Of a DNA stretch of 64,000 bases, positions 32,084 through 44,740 are shown one piece after another. Positions within the stretch are counted from its first letter, which is position 1, and the number at the start of each line of letters is the position of its first letter. Origin of the DNA: Solen grandis (Eukaryota > Mollusca > Bivalvia > Adapedonta > Solenidae); NCBI GenBank assembly GCA_021229015.1, contig CM037790.1:51468997-51532996 (forward strand), in the 5' to 3' direction. The notes under the pieces were generated by a model, which had not been told where the DNA came from, did no database searches, and saw only the letters and a program-made list of their open reading frames with translations. The position numbers and the translations under genes were made by a program.

Positions 32084-35000
32084 CTGCAAAGAAAAACAGT
32101 TACGAATAATGACAATCGTATTATTTTGAGAAGAATAATGTCAAAATTGTTTACAATGTGAATAGTGTTCTATCTTTCCGATCGATTCGGCAATCTCCGT
32201 CAAAATCCGATAAAAATTCGCCTAAAGGTTTCGAAAGACAATTATCCAAACATATAGACTTAGTTTTGACCAAACATATGGACTTAGTTTTGACCTAAAT
32301 CAACACTAATATATGTGGCATTTGAAATAAAGATAGCGATTGACTGATTTAATTTATAAACAAGAGGATCAAGATGGTCTTGAATCGCTCACCTGAGAAA
32401 CCTTGCCTTCATTGCCAATTATAGTCTTATGAGTCATACTGAATACATAATCCATACAGACACAGCAAGATCATCTAAATTCCACACAAAAACTGTATAT
32501 GCCATCCAAATTTTGAAGGTCATAGCTCTAATAAGTCTATATAAAATCAAGTGACCCTAGGGGTGGGGTCAATTTTGATATTTGGGCCATGATTTGAACA
32601 AACTTGGGTCAGGTCTTCTAAGCCATGTTACACACTAAATATCTAAACTCCAGATCTTGTGCTTTGTGACAAGTTTGGTTTTGGTGGGTTTTTTTCAATA
32701 TAAGTCGCTGAAAAATCAAGTGACCCCTAGGGCGGGGTCAATTTCGACCCTAGGGTGATGATTTGAACAAACTTGGTAAAGGTCCATAAGACAATGCACA
32801 CACCACATATCTAAGCTCTATGCCTTATGGTTTCGGAGAAGAAGATCTTTAAAGATTTCATTTTAAAATTCTATTTTTAGCTCCTGTGACCAAAATATGC
32901 AACAGACCGGAACAATTTGAACAACTTTGGTAGATTTTCATCACATTTGGCCCAGTAATTAAGGAGGAGATGTTGTTTAAAGAAATTGTTGACGTCGGAC
33001 GCACGGACGACGGACGCCAAACAAAAGGTCATCACAATAGCTCACCATGAGCATGTTGTGCTCAGGTGAGCTTAAATTAAATGCATTTCCGGTAGAAATA
33101 ATAACGTTTAAATCAAAGTGTGCGTATACCGAGTGTGTGTTTACCGTTGTATATAGTAGAATGATTCCTGTCAAATGTCAAAATGTAATAATAAATATAT
33201 TGGGTTGAATGTCCCACCGATATTTTTTCAGCTATAAAGAGAATATATCTTTTTGAGACAAATGAAGTGCTGCCACATCGTAGTGAGAACTACGTCTTAC
33301 TCGAATATATCCTGAACGCCAAGGATAAATCTACTTGTACCATTCTTAGCAGCTTTGGTGTGTTCCCCTCGAAGTCAAACCCACCTCCTCCATGCTGCCA
33401 TAATTAAGTATGCAAAGTGGATAATGAGATGATAATCTTACATTTAATAATAATAATAATAATAATAATAACCTAACATTTAAAAAAGTCAGACCAGATT
33501 CCCCAGCTTGAAGCGATATTGTGAACACAATTATGGATATTTATTTAATTCTAAAACACCAAGGGAGGTCATTCACCTATTATGCTTACTTACAGATTTT
33601 CTGTATCGCATATTACTTTTTTACACTTGATTTCGTTCTGCTTTGAAGGATAAAATACATTTAAATATTAGCATATGGACCCATACATGATTTCGCCCAA
33701 TGGCCTTTTGTAGGACATTGATCTCTCTAGTCAAAAAGCTACTGTGTTATGGTTCAAAGGTTAACAAAATAGCTATACACAATATAGATTAAAAGGCATA
33801 GCTTCTTTTTCATCATCGGATTTATCAGGTGGCTGACATATATAGAGAGAGACATTTGGACATGTTGCTCTCTGCCGATTAATATTTTGCTCATGGAGCA
33901 AAATTACATTATATTCCGTATATTGTGTGTGTATATATGTGTGGCATTGAAAAGGACAGTATCACAATAAAACGAAGGCAACTTGACCAATATGATAAAC
34001 ACATGAGGAAATATTAGCGCTTAGTCATTGCCAAATCGCAAAATTCGCCAATATTCACCTTGACGTCGCTAACATTATTATTGATATTAACACTAGATTA
34101 ATAATAATGTACAATGTACATGTATGTGAAGATATATAGATCTTAAAAACGAAGAGAAGCAAAAAAGAGTATCTCGAGACAGTGGCTTTATCACAAAATA
34201 ATGCGAATTTTATTTTAATAAAACTGCAATGCATAACTTACATGAAACAAGCGCCATTATAGCTCCTGCTACCAAAGCTGCCAAGGTTAATTTCCAGGTT
34301 TTTTTCACGAGAATGATGAGGCATGTGAATATTCCCACTGCGCATGTCAGGAGAGCGACAATTGAGGTTACCTTTATCTCCTGCCAGTGTTTCTCGTCTA
34401 GCCCTGGCAAAAGTTTAAAAAAAATTAAGTGTCAACGATTTAAAAAATTATATTACATTTTTTTTTCGAGTTTTCCAAAAGAAGAGAGAGAGGAAACGTT
34501 CTGGTCACCTACGTGTGGTTATTAAACCAGCAATTTAAGTTAAATCTTGCTCTTATAACTACTAGAGACTGACGTATCCCGGGCAAGGTCATGGTCATTG
34601 TAACTAAAATTAGAATATGTTTATTGGTGAATGCTAATTTTCTTAACTTTAACTCTTACAATGCCTTTGTCACTTGTTACTGACTTTGTGATTAGTACAG
34701 ATCAGCCTGCACATCCTGTCAGCCTGATCAGAGTCTGCAGTGTTCACTATTCAGTCAATTTCTTTACAGCAAATATCCCAATAAACAGCTAATGGTACAG
34801 TCCAAAATGAAGAAAGGACAAGTCCAATTAAGAAATTTAGCAAGGGTTAAATTGTATATGAATTTATTGATTTATATTTGCCATGCAGATTCTGAGCTAC
34901 AATCGTGTGTAAGTAAATAAAGGAGACCTTCAAGCGATAAATTATCTGTTTTGTTTGAGAGATGAATATTTCAGAGAATATAGTATCTATTTACTTATCC

Positions 35001-36664
35001 AACGTTAAGACATATGTACTTAAAAATACTTTGTTAATGCGGTCATGGACGTAGACAAGGAAGTAATAAAAAACTATTTTCAGAAGTTAAAATAAATACA
35101 TCGGCCTATATACATCTTGTTATACAATATAAGGCATATGGTTTGCGATTACCTATGTTTCCCCACATTACAAACATCATATCGATTGAAAGCGCTGGGC
35201 ACATGCAAGTGTTTGTGCACAACGTTTGTTAAGGACACATAAAGAATGTGCATGTTATTTATGTATGCCTTTGATCAAAATCAAAATATTGTCTGATTTT
35301 TATTTTGGATTAAAATACACTGGGTAAACAACTATGAATTCGTCAGTCCATAAGGGACATCCAAGAAATGACAACTGCTTTTACTAGAAACTTTTTCATA
35401 ATGACGTTGATAAATTAAAGCTATAAGGGCGCAGGTTATGAAGTACTCGCCAATGTCATTAATATGTTTCATGCGGGAAATGGTTTAGATCCCATTATTT
35501 GTTTATTTATGCATTTATAATCCTTTTCTCTGATTTTGAATTTTAAATTAACATCAAGCCATTTTTTTTTATTTCTTAAAATATTTTTAAACAAGGATTC
35601 GATATATTAAGAAAGTAAAATAGTTTCAGTTAAATGGTTTGAAGATTAGATTCATGCTTTCGTTCTTTTCGTTTGCTGCAGGTGTCATGGCTTACTGAAA
35701 CGTTAACTTGAAAGATCTTGGAACCACATCGAAACTAAGCACTCTATCAATGTTGACATGTTATGAGTAAATTTAAGAGGTTGAAGGTTATGACAATAGC
35801 ATTTTGTTGGAAATCTAATACTGCTTTTAATATGCATGAGGAGTATATACCGGTAATAAAAATCTTGACAATGCAGTTTTCCAGACGGTTTCGACATTAT
35901 TTAAATTTACTTTAAATGTAAATTAAAACCGTTATAAACGTCCACCTGTTTACTCAGTCCATTTAAAATTTCAGAAAATACATTCTATTCAAAGCATACA
36001 TTCGACTTTCATTTTTCAATGACCACTGTCTTGTTAATCTATGACTGGTCGCCTAAGAGAGATTTTGCTTCGGCCATAATGGTTATTGAGATTTACGAAC
36101 TATGCAAATATATATATATGTCCTATCTTTGAGATATATGACCCCATTTATCAATGCATGATCATTTTATTTTTAAGATTTCACAAAAAAAAAACAAAAA
36201 AAACAAAAACAAACAAAAACTGATGATGTAATTGTAAAAATACAGAATATAATATAATAATATATAATAATATCCAAAACGCTTTTTATATCGATGCCTT
36301 TAAAATTAATGGAAGATTTCAAATGCGAATGTCGATTATTTTCATGTTCACACGATGATTTCCAGAATTATTAAAAATAATTTCTTAATAAAAAAAAATA
36401 TCAGTGTAAATAAGATGATATACCTGACAGATCTTGTTGCAGTTCCTCAAATATTTTCTCCCTCGATGCCACTTTGCACATGCCGGAAGTTCTATTACAC
36501 AGCCTGGAGAACCATATTCCCTCATCTACCCAGTCACCACTTCTGGTCTCAATCGTTGCCCATGTCGGCGCAAAAGTTCCGATTAAAATACAACAAAAAC
36601 CCACGATTCCAGTTAATAAAGCCCCACTTGTAAAGCGTCTCATTGCGTTAATATGCCGCGCCAT
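31644..36664 (-). CDS. Claudin/PMP22-superfamily four-pass membrane protein, complete
   Basis: Three exons: 36424-36664, 34242-34403 and 31644-32083, with phase 1 at both junctions, give 280 residues from ATG to TAA. Four hydrophobic segments lie at about 14-33, 93-113, 120-141 and 166-187. The first extracellular loop has W35, GIW at 49-51, C56 and C63, which is the claudin signature W...G-L/N-W...C...C, with I in place of L. NRT at 57-59 is a possible glycosylation site. The cytoplasmic tail of about 93 residues is rich in Ser, Arg and Asp/Glu. The C-terminus, NSRL, is not a clear PDZ-binding YV type. Members of this superfamily act in septate/tight junctions or as membrane adaptors. Which subfamily this one belongs to cannot be told, so no symbol is given. 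The first ATG in the frame after the upstream stop was taken as start. Confidence 0.85.
32359..33075 (+). mobile_element. Pearl-like element, copy 2
   Basis: Begins AACAAGAGGATCAAGATGG...CGCTCACCTGAG. Ends AGCTCACCATGAGCATG...GTGCTCAGGTGAGCT. It has an inner GACGCACGGACGACGGACGCC tract and AAGTGACCCCTAGGG monomers. It lies in the claudin-like gene region just upstream of exon 3, in intron 2. Confidence 0.75.
33447..33473. repeat. (AAT)n microsatellite
   Basis: Nine AAT/TAA units in the intron of the claudin-like gene. Confidence 0.9.
34242..34403 (-). CDS. Claudin-like gene, exon 2
   Basis: 162 bp from acceptor TTTTGCCAG to donor GTAAGT, phase 1 to phase 1. It encodes the end of the first loop, the second membrane span (TSIVALLTCAVGIFTCLIIL) and most of the third. 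Confidence 0.85.
34649..34850. mobile_element. TTAA-flanked MITE, divergent relative
   Basis: TTAACTCTTACAATG at the left, and TTAACCCTTGCTAAAT at the right when reverse-complemented. The core holds ACAGATCAGCCTGCACATCC...TCAGCCTGATCAGAGTCTGC. It resembles the 242-bp MITEs in border, TTAA site and GATCAGCCTGC wording, but differs in body. Confidence 0.55.
36424..36664 (-). CDS. Claudin-like gene, exon 1
   Basis: Starts MARHINAMRRFTSGALL and holds the first membrane span and the loop motif FAPTW...EGIWFSRLC...C. It ends in phase 1 at donor GTATATC. A second in-frame ATG lies seven codons later and could also serve as start. Confidence 0.85.
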
Positions 36665-37504
36665 CCTTATAGAAATATTCAAACGTTCAATTTCAAAATG
36701 CTTAAACTATACTTCAGCCCGTACAACGTATTTTCATTCTTTGACATTCGTCCTTCTATCTGAGTTTCATGCAACTACCATGCAACAAAACGAAATCGCG
36801 GAATTTATAGAGGCAGTGCGCCACTCCGCTGCAATCATATGAACTTTTAATGAGCCATAACAGGTAAGTAAGTGTAAGTAACAAATAAACTCGTGTTGCT
36901 TTGCGTGATAAATTCCCCCATCCATGAAAAGTCAACCATGCTTACTTACTGCGATCCTCCACATTCATCCAAGTGTGCAATGGTTTATATTTATTGAATG
37001 AACTTACTTTGTGATTTTATCCGATTGAACTAGGCTCATAATCAGATTGTACTGGTAAAAAGAAGATTGAGATGCAGTCCCTGAAGACACAGCCGGTAAC
37101 CATTACGTGGACACCTGTCAATCAGACTGGTGTCCAGCAGAATATTTTATCAGTCACAGGATCTCAGGTCTTCGTACTCTCTCAATTACAAACAAACAAT
37201 AAACTTATGATCTTCAACTTTAAATTTACAAATAAATTTCATTTAATTGACATTTTTTCTTTAATTTAAAAAAGATATTGGGAAACAAAGCAAATCCATA
37301 CATTCACGTCGACCATCAAATCCGAGAAAGTCCGGAAACCCCCGATAACGACGCAGACATCAGTCTCATTTGAAAGGTACATGTCCGTGTAACAAAAGAA
37401 ATTCGGTTTTGCATTAGAGAACTTACTTCAACCGTGGTACATGTTGATTAGAGGTGTTAAGTCTTTATAATACTCAACCGCGCCATGGATTCGAGTACCG
37501 GTAG
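36665..37504. other. Upstream region of the claudin-like gene
   Basis: Directly upstream of the start codon. No TATA-like or other promoter element stands out reliably. A 122-codon plus-strand open frame (36474-36842) is antisense to exon 1 and shows no domain. Confidence 0.35.
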
Positions 37505-37807
37505 GTCCCCGGTGGCCGAGTGGTCAGAGCGTCCGCCTTGGTAGCGGGAGGTCGTGACTTCGAAACCCGGCTGCGACATACCAAAGTCGGTAAAAATGGT
37601 ACTGGTATATCTCCCTTGTTTGGCGCTCAGCATATAAGGTTAGTTCCAGGGCTGGTTGGCCTGGTGTCAGGATAATGTGACTGGGTGTGGTATCATACCA
37701 CATGTATACGGCATGATACAGCACTAAATATGTCTCACGTTGACACTCGTAGTCTCCAAATGACTGAAATACTGTCGATGGGACGTTAAACACAACAAAT
37801 AAACAAA
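37505..37807 (+). mobile_element. tRNA-derived SINE, second family, near full length
   Basis: The head GTCCCCGGTGGCCGAGTGG (box A) and GACTTCGAAACCC (box B-like) resembles a Leu/Ser-type tRNA. The body has ATCTCCCTTGTTTGGCGCTC. The 3' end TGACTGAAATACTGTCGATG...GACGTTAAACACAAC, followed by AAATAAACAAA, parallels the tail of the other SINE family. A clear target duplication was not seen. Confidence 0.78.
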
Positions 37808-38100
37808 TCACCACGTATGAGGTTTATAAACAAATTTATATGATTTATAAACAACGTAACCATTTGAACTACATCGTCAATTTGCGCTCCTCTTGATCAA
37901 ACAAAATCTTTTACACAAGAACGCCATCACTGGTTTTCTCCGAAAATCACCTCTGCCATGTTAGAAGTACTTTTCAATTACATGTTAACAAGAACCGAAA
38001 CTAACACATAACATTAGTATTATAGATTATTAAACAATGTGATTTCTTGGACTCGAGTTTTCTGCCTTATATTGCCAATCGCCATTCTATCGTGTTTGGG

Positions 38101-38200
38101 NNNNNNNNNNNNNNNNNNNNNNNNNNNNNNNNNNNNNNNNNNNNNNNNNNNNNNNNNNNNNNNNNNNNNNNNNNNNNNNNNNNNNNNNNNNNNNNNNNNN
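38101..38200. other. Assembly gap (100 N)
   Basis: Exactly 100 N, so the length is a placeholder. It means the flanking sequence may not be contiguous. Confidence 1.
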
Positions 38201-38321
38201 TTTTGACAGCATCATTAATTGAACATCTACAGTTGATAGTATACTTAGTTAAGTAAAGAGTTTCCGAGATATATGTAGCAAACGATTGTTGTTTGTTGTT
38301 TTGTTTTTTTGCTGATGCACC

Positions 38322-39121
38322 TTTTTAGCTCACCTGAGCACTTGTGCTCGGGTGAGCTTTTGTGATCGCCTTTTGTCCGTCGTCAACAATTGCTTGTGAA
38401 CACTCTAGAGGCCACAGTTTTGGCCCAATCTTCATGAAACTTGGTCAGGATGTTTGTCTACATGATATCTTGGATGAGTTCGAAATTGGGTCATGTTGGG
38501 TTAAAAACTAGGTCACTAGGTCAAATCTTAGAAAAACCTTGTGAACACCCTACAGGCCACAGTTTTGGCCCAATCTTCATAAAATTTAGTCAGGATGTTT
38601 GTCTACATGATATCCCAGATGAGTTCGAAATTGGGTCACATGGGGTCAAAAACTAGGTCACCAGGTCAAATCTTAGAAAAACCTTGTGAACCTTGGCCAA
38701 GTTTTGCCCAATCTTCATAATTTTGGTCAGGATGTTTGTCTACATGATATCTTGCATGAGTTTGAAAATTGGGTCATGTGGGTCAAAAACTAGGTCACCA
38801 GGTCAAATCTAAGAAAAACCTTGTGAACTCTCTAGAGGCCACAGTTTTAGCCCAATCTTCAATAGATTTGGTCAGGTGTTTTAATTTTGGATGAGTTGAA
38901 AATGGTAAAAAGGCCGGAAAGAAAAATCTTTGAAACCTAGAGGCCTTCATTTTTCCCTTTTAAAAAGAATTCCCAGTTGAGTGCAAATTCAGGTAGGATC
39001 AATATGTAGGTCACTTAGTCAAATGTTAGAAAAACACTTTAGATACCAGATTTTTTGTCATTATGCCTAACACAGCCATCTTACTCAGGTGAGCGACACA
39101 GGGCCATCTTGGCCCTCTTGT
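38322..39121 (-). mobile_element. Pearl-like element, copy 3, with 145-bp tandem core
   Basis: Inverse orientation: starts TTAGCTCACCTGAGCACTTG, ends CTCAGGTGAGCGACACAGGGCC...CTCTTGT. The core has about 3.5 units marked by CCTTGTGAAC at 38393, 38538, 38683 and 38820 (period 145, 145, 137). They contain GGCCACAGTTTTGGCCCAATC and AAACTAGGTCACCAGGTCAAA. These monomers differ from the 165-bp type of copies 4 and 5. Confidence 0.75.
38393..38870. repeat. 145-bp tandem repeat array
   Basis: Three full units and a partial one inside the pearl-like element. Adjacent units are highly similar over TCAGGATGTTTGTCTACATG and similar phrases. Confidence 0.8.
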
Positions 39122-39688
39122 ATCATTTCATAGAATATTCAAAGTATTTTTTAAATAAAGAGACGTTAGATAAATAACCTCAACTTGCTTTCGTGTCAAG
39201 ATTCCAAATAAAACATTTTATAAGATAGTGAACCTCAATTAAGCAACCGCCTGCTCTTAGCAGGCTCTTTTTTCTTGTTTTGTCTTGACTGGCCAATGAA
39301 GACAGGTTTGACTGTAAAAAAGGTTGTTTCTATAAATAGATTCCACGATTATTACACACAGCTATTGTTTATTTTCATGTTATCACATGTTTGTTATCAT
39401 TGGTATAAATTTGCATGGGTCCATTAGTTAGGATATTGATAATTGACCACAGTTCAAATTCAAGCCTGAAATCCACAAAAAATATTTGAATACTTTATAG
39501 ATGCATGTTTCATTGTTTTTTTATACTGCCAGTCAGTATTTTCACTGAAATGTTCTGTTAAACAAGAATGAATGTGTCTCTAACTCATTTAAGATTTTAA
39601 GAACAGTATCACATAGCATTTGTTGGTGGAATTTGAGCCCGTATAAGCTTGCAAGTGGTCTGTAGGTTAACTTCCACAGTAACTTACA

Positions 39689-39930
39689 TTAAGCCTTTCC
39701 CTCACAGAGGAAACTATAAAAAGACCTATGCGAACAGCATAAAACCAGATCAGCCTGCGTGTAACTCGCAGGCTGATCAGGTTTTATGCTGTTCGCCACT
39801 CCTCAGTGGTCTGGAAATGAGGATTTTGTAATTAAATTTGGTAAGGTTTAACTGTGGTTTTCTGCAGATCAGACTTTATGTGGTACCTATTGAGTGCGTC
39901 AAAATGAGTCTATATGAGGGAAAGGGTTAA
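39689..39930 (-). mobile_element. TTAA-flanked palindromic MITE, copy B
   Basis: Inverse orientation to copy A: TTAAGCCTTTCCCTCACAG...CTATATGAGGGAAAGGGTTAA. It has the same GATCAGCCTGCG...CGCAGGCTGATC core. 242 bp. Confidence 0.88.
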
Positions 39931-41759
39931 GGGTAAATCAACTCAATAATAGCTGGCTATAAGTGATTCATCAGGATACTGTTAGAACCTGGCCTGAATT
40001 CCAGCAACATTTCTTAAAATTAAAGTAATACTTAGAACATTATATATACTCAAAGGAAAAAGAAATGCAGGGTAACTAGAATCTGTAGTAGCCAGACCCC
40101 GGGTTTCACCTCCTAACCTTGCAATTAACCTCATATGATCAGACCCCATCTCATTTATTTTGTTTGAAAAAAAATCTTTATCAAAATAATTTAAATTGTA
40201 ATGCCGTTGAATACTTCCTATTTAAAACTGACACAAAAGTTTAGCCTGTGTTTCTTTATCCCTATTAGGATAGGAACATGTCTTACCAATCTTGATTAAC
40301 AAAATGTTTCATCAAATGACTCAAGTTAACATATAGTTAACTTGCTGACAAACAATATCTGTGGTGAAATGAATTTGCTTCCCATTTGATATAGGATATA
40401 TAAATTTAAATAATAAAAAAGTTTAGTGATTTATTTCTTAAATATATTATTTTTTTATAAGGAAACAATATGACTAATTGTTATTAAGTATTTAAGTATT
40501 ACTTAACCCTAAGAAAAGTTATTGGAATTTTAACTTGGCCCCAAGTTTTTGGAAATGAATATCATACTCTGGTAGGATTTCCATGCTCAAACCCAAAGTA
40601 TAGCCATTAGATTCAAAAGAGATTTGAAAAAAATGTTTCAACATTGAGCCTAAGGTCTTAAGGTCTTTTCAATAACATCGGGCCTAGGCTACACTGCCAA
40701 AATTAAGGGAGTACAATACTGACTGTGATAGTTTTTATTTTTAATAATGCTTGAATATTTATGTCGAATAATTCTACGGTTATGTTTTGTAAGATCAGCC
40801 CCTGTTCATCCAGAAATTCTTTGATAATTAGGAAATTGGAGTTCTAGATCTATAATTCAATTCTTGAAACCAATTTTCTTTTTTTCTCAACAAAATGACT
40901 CAATAATACCATAAAATATGCATGTAAACAGATGAATAAGAGAAGGAGAGAAGAAAAGATAGACATTTTTTTTCCAGATTTAACAAGACATTACTGTACA
41001 TTATGCTTAATATTTAATGGAAAAAAATTGTGTGCATATGTCTTAGTGGATGGATGCATTCATGCAATGAAAGTGCATTTTCTCACTGCCTGCAAGAAAG
41101 GCTGTTCCTACATACATTTTAAAATAATTTCACTTTGTTTACACTCTTATATCTGCATTTGTCTAGCAGTATTGATCAAACTTGGGAGACAGTTTTTATG
41201 ACCATATATTCTCAGAGGAATTCTATGCAAGAAAATTTTTAAGTACACTATATTTCATCATGCATTAAAAAAGAATGTTTGCCAATATCTCCATGCATGC
41301 TAGAAACATGATTTCTTTGAAAAAATTATTCATTAAAGCGGAATTTATCATAATCTTTCACTCAAGACATATACAATGTACTTGTCTTTATATTTGTTAT
41401 TTCTCAAATGTTTTATGTAACTCCTATATTGCATAATAGTATTTTTATTCTCTCAGTTTATTATTATATGTATGATTAGTCTTTGGGACTGTATCTATGT
41501 ATTTGACTTGTTTCCAATTTTAATGGGGTGTGGGACTTAAATTGACAATGACAGCAAAATTGTTGAAATATTTAAACATTGTTGCATTGAATGCACTGCA
41601 TGAGCTATTAGAGTTTGTCCGTCCACCTGTCATTCACTAGTTTGTTTAAAACATAGTGTCTTCATTTCTAGAGCAATCTTAATCAAAATTGATGACACTG
41701 TTAATTATGACCATAATCGATTGTGGTTTTCAGCTCCTTCACAGATGATCATTGATTTT
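39931..41759. other. AT-rich stretch without supportable genes
   Basis: No splice-supported coding sequence and no repeat with clear ends. The 89-codon frame at 40932-41201 has no recognisable domain. Confidence 0.4.
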
Positions 41760-42492
41760 TAGCTTAACTATTCGAAGAATAAGGAGAGCTATTCTACTCA
41801 CCCGAGCGTCAGTGTCGCCGTAACGGTTAAGTTTTTTGTACCACTTCTTCTAAATACTGAGCCCCTTAAGGTATTGTTTTAATACTTGGAAAACTTGTAT
41901 ATGACCACCACCCCAACCTGAAGGCAAAAGGGGATAACTCTGTCATGTATTTTGACCAAATATGCTCCTTTTTCAACTTAGAATCGCAGTTTTTCGTATG
42001 ACATTTTTTTCACTTAACCCATTGATGTTTTTCTTTGGTATACTTGTGTATGACTATCACCCCTGCCTTTGGTCAAGAGATGATTATCTGTCATGGATTT
42101 TGACAAATTAATGCCCCTTTTCAACTTAAAATCTTGATCAAATCTTTCGTACCACCTGAGTTTTCCACCTATGCCTTTAAGGTGTTGCTTTGAAACTTTG
42201 AATACTGTTTATGACCTCTTCCTCCCACATGTAGGGAAGAGTATATAACTCTTCCATGGATTTTGACTAAATAATGCCCCTTTAGAATCTCATGCAGTTT
42301 AGTTTTTTTATGCTTGCTCACTTTTTCACTGAACCCTTTCAGATATTGCCTTAAATCTTGGAATACATGTTCATATCCCTTGTTTACTTTTTGATAATGT
42401 AGTAATTCTTATTTTGCCTTTTACTGCAATATTTTTCTATATTGACAAGCATAAGAATAGTCGAGCGCGCTATCTTGCGGACAGCTCTTGTT
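41760..42492. repeat. Dispersed element beginning AGCTTAACTATTCGAAG
   Basis: A block with repeated phrases (GACTAAATAATGCCCCTTT, TTGACAAATTAATGCCCC, TGACCACCACCCCAACC) bounded by GAGAGCTATTCTACTC at the left and GAATAGTCGAGCGCGCTATC...AGCTCTTGTT at the right. The ends carry weak inverted similarity (AGAGCT, GAATAG/CTATTC). It appears to be a mobile-element copy of a family I cannot name. Confidence 0.45.
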
Positions 42493-42989
42493 AACTATAT
42501 GTATCTTACGTCTATCAATACCCATCTACAGACACATGGTTACCCAATGCATCCGTGATTGTGAAAAAATAGGTGGTTTCTCCATCACAGGCAATACCGT
42601 CACAGATGGTATTGAAACTATATTAAGAATTATAAAACATTTATTGGGATTTTCTATTTTCATTTGACATCACTTGGTTTATCTCATTCACTCTTAGTGC
42701 ATGCGCTAAATTCATAGGCAGAACTTGCAATATCGCTACCCTGATCTGGTGAAGATGCTATGTTGTGAAACATGTCACATGGTACCACAAGCACCTGCTT
42801 CAGGGATACTGTATACTGTACCTTTTTCATCAAAGTTGCATTTATGAAAATAACTTTTTTCCGTGTAATGTGACCTACACTTATCGAGTTTATTTGTCAG
42901 GAAACAAAGACTTCACCATCATTAACGAGGGAGAAAAGATTTTTTGTTATTTTAATTTCTACCAATTATCTGTGAACAAGCTGCTTTAA
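42493..42989. mobile_element. Second TTAA MITE family, copy 2 (left end unclear)
   Basis: The right end is CTGTGAACAAGCTGCTTTAA. The inside shares TGAAAAAATAGGTGGTTTCTC (compare TGAAAAAATGAGTGGTTTCTC in the reverse of 23202-23761), CATGTCACATGGTACCACAAG and TGTCAGGAAACAAAGACTTC. The left border seems lost where it meets the preceding element. Confidence 0.55.
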
Positions 42990-44640
42990 AGGATGATTTG
43001 GTCAGGAATTATGACACTTTGACAATTTAGAAATGTCATACCTCACATTGGTTAACAAGAGCTTTTGCATTTGTAAAGAAGTCTTAATAATTCTTGGAGA
43101 CCATGTCTATGACCTTCAGCTCTGTGTTGGGTCCTATTATAGCTTACATTATGCCAGAAGGTCAGGAGTTATGGCCTTTTACTTTTATGAAATACAATAT
43201 TTCATTTTGCTAAAACTCTAGCAATCTCCATAAAGTAGTTCTTATGGTTATGGTAACAATTTCTTGACCAAGCTGGATTATTGCTAATATTGATAGTTCA
43301 AGCTATAAATCTGGAGTTATGTCACTTTAATTATAAAAAATAAATAACCTATAGAACACTGATTTAAATGTTTTGCAAGAAAGATATAGGGTACATGCAA
43401 TTAGAACTGTTGTTATACATTTAAAATATACTTTTTTATTTGTTCATTATGAATTACATTTTGTAAAATCCTACAGGCATTCTCAGATTGCTTACAGATA
43501 TGATTCTAATGATTCTGATCATTCATAATTTGAAAAAAAAAAAATTTTTTTTTTTTTTTAGTAACTATGATCTCAGTTGTTTTTACAATTTTTCAGTTTG
43601 TTTTGATGTATTATTCTGCTTATATTTTGTATTGATTAATTATGTATCCATCATTATGTTTTGTTTTGTATTCTAAAAAGACTTGCTGCTAATGTTCGTC
43701 TTTTTCAGGGAGAAAGACAGTATATTTTGACTTACGTTCTCTGATTTTTTATAAGTTATTTACAAAACAAAATGCATGGGAGGAAATTCAAGGTCCTAGT
43801 CTAAATTCAGGAATGATCAGTGAGTTATCACCCTTGTACAAACCTCTCCTCCAGTCCTGTAACCTGACATAAGGACATGTGACCAGCATTAAAGACAGCC
43901 AATCATTGCTGAAGAAGAGATTTATTTGCAGGTAACATTTCTTTCAGAGTAATGGAATATTTTCCTTTTAATGAATCATCCAGAGATTCTTTTTATTATT
44001 TTTCCTGATTGATTTTTATTTTTTATTGGTCTTTATACAAAATGTATAGATTTTTTTACAAGGTCACGACCTGTTGATAGTTGCATCAACACTTTATGAA
44101 AGATTTTTCTGGACGGTATTCAGTACTGTATATACATTTCTGCTATTAAGTACTGTATATATATATATATCAATATGTACAATTAAAATGGGTTTTCACT
44201 CCTGTTGGCGCATGTGCAAAATGGTATTGCAGTTGAATGTAAAGCTGTAATTGTAATAATTTTAAGTGACCAATATTTTTCTATGTGATTATTTGGGGGT
44301 ATCAAATACGTGATTTGTGTTTGTTTTAAATAGTTTCCAGTTATTAGTCAGTAGATGTTTGTGTTTTAATGATGTTTTTATACATATAGGCCATGAGCTA
44401 CTTATCACTTCACTCATTGGTCTGGACATTGCACATTTCATGTCTTCTGTATTGAGCTTGTAATTATACATAGTAGTTTAATTATTACATGATGGGTGGG
44501 ATAAGTAATGCTTATGTGATGTTTATCACATTAATATGTAACCAAAATATAAAGAACACTTGATGTAGTTAATACAGTAAAATTGCCTGTGTAGTGCTGC
44601 GGTTTTGATACAGTAATTACCTATATATATCCTTATTTGA
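42990..44640. other. AT-rich stretch without supportable genes
   Basis: Holds an A12-13/T14 tract at 43533-43559 and (AT)n near 44156. Open frames are short and T-rich. Confidence 0.4.
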
Positions 44641-44647
44641 ACCTTCG

Positions 44648-44740
44648 TTACACACTTGTGGAATTAGCTCAATCGGTAAGAGCATTGATCAGTACTTTCT
44701 TCCCCATTATGAGGCCATGAGTTCTATACCAGCTGGGGCC
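44648..44740 (+). repeat. tRNA-like sequence, probably a SINE head
   Basis: GTGGAATTAGCTCAATCGGTAAG resembles box A of a tRNA, and GCATTGATCAG and GAGTTCTATACCAGC follow at tRNA-like spacing. The box B (GTTCTATAC) departs from GTTCGANNC and the acceptor arms do not pair. Long T tracts follow. It is not a functional tRNA by eye. Confidence 0.45.

Noticed and set aside
31909..32109. Plus-strand open frame over the claudin-like exon 3
   Set aside because: Antisense shadow of a well-supported exon with consistent splice phases.
36474..36842. 122-codon plus-strand frame
   Set aside because: Antisense to claudin-like exon 1, without a domain or splice support.
38393..38870. CRISPR-like array
   Set aside because: The repeats are 145 bp long with no unique spacers, and lie inside a eukaryotic mobile element.
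44648..44740. tRNA gene
   Set aside because: The box A is good, but box B is off consensus and the acceptor stem does not pair. Best read as a SINE head.
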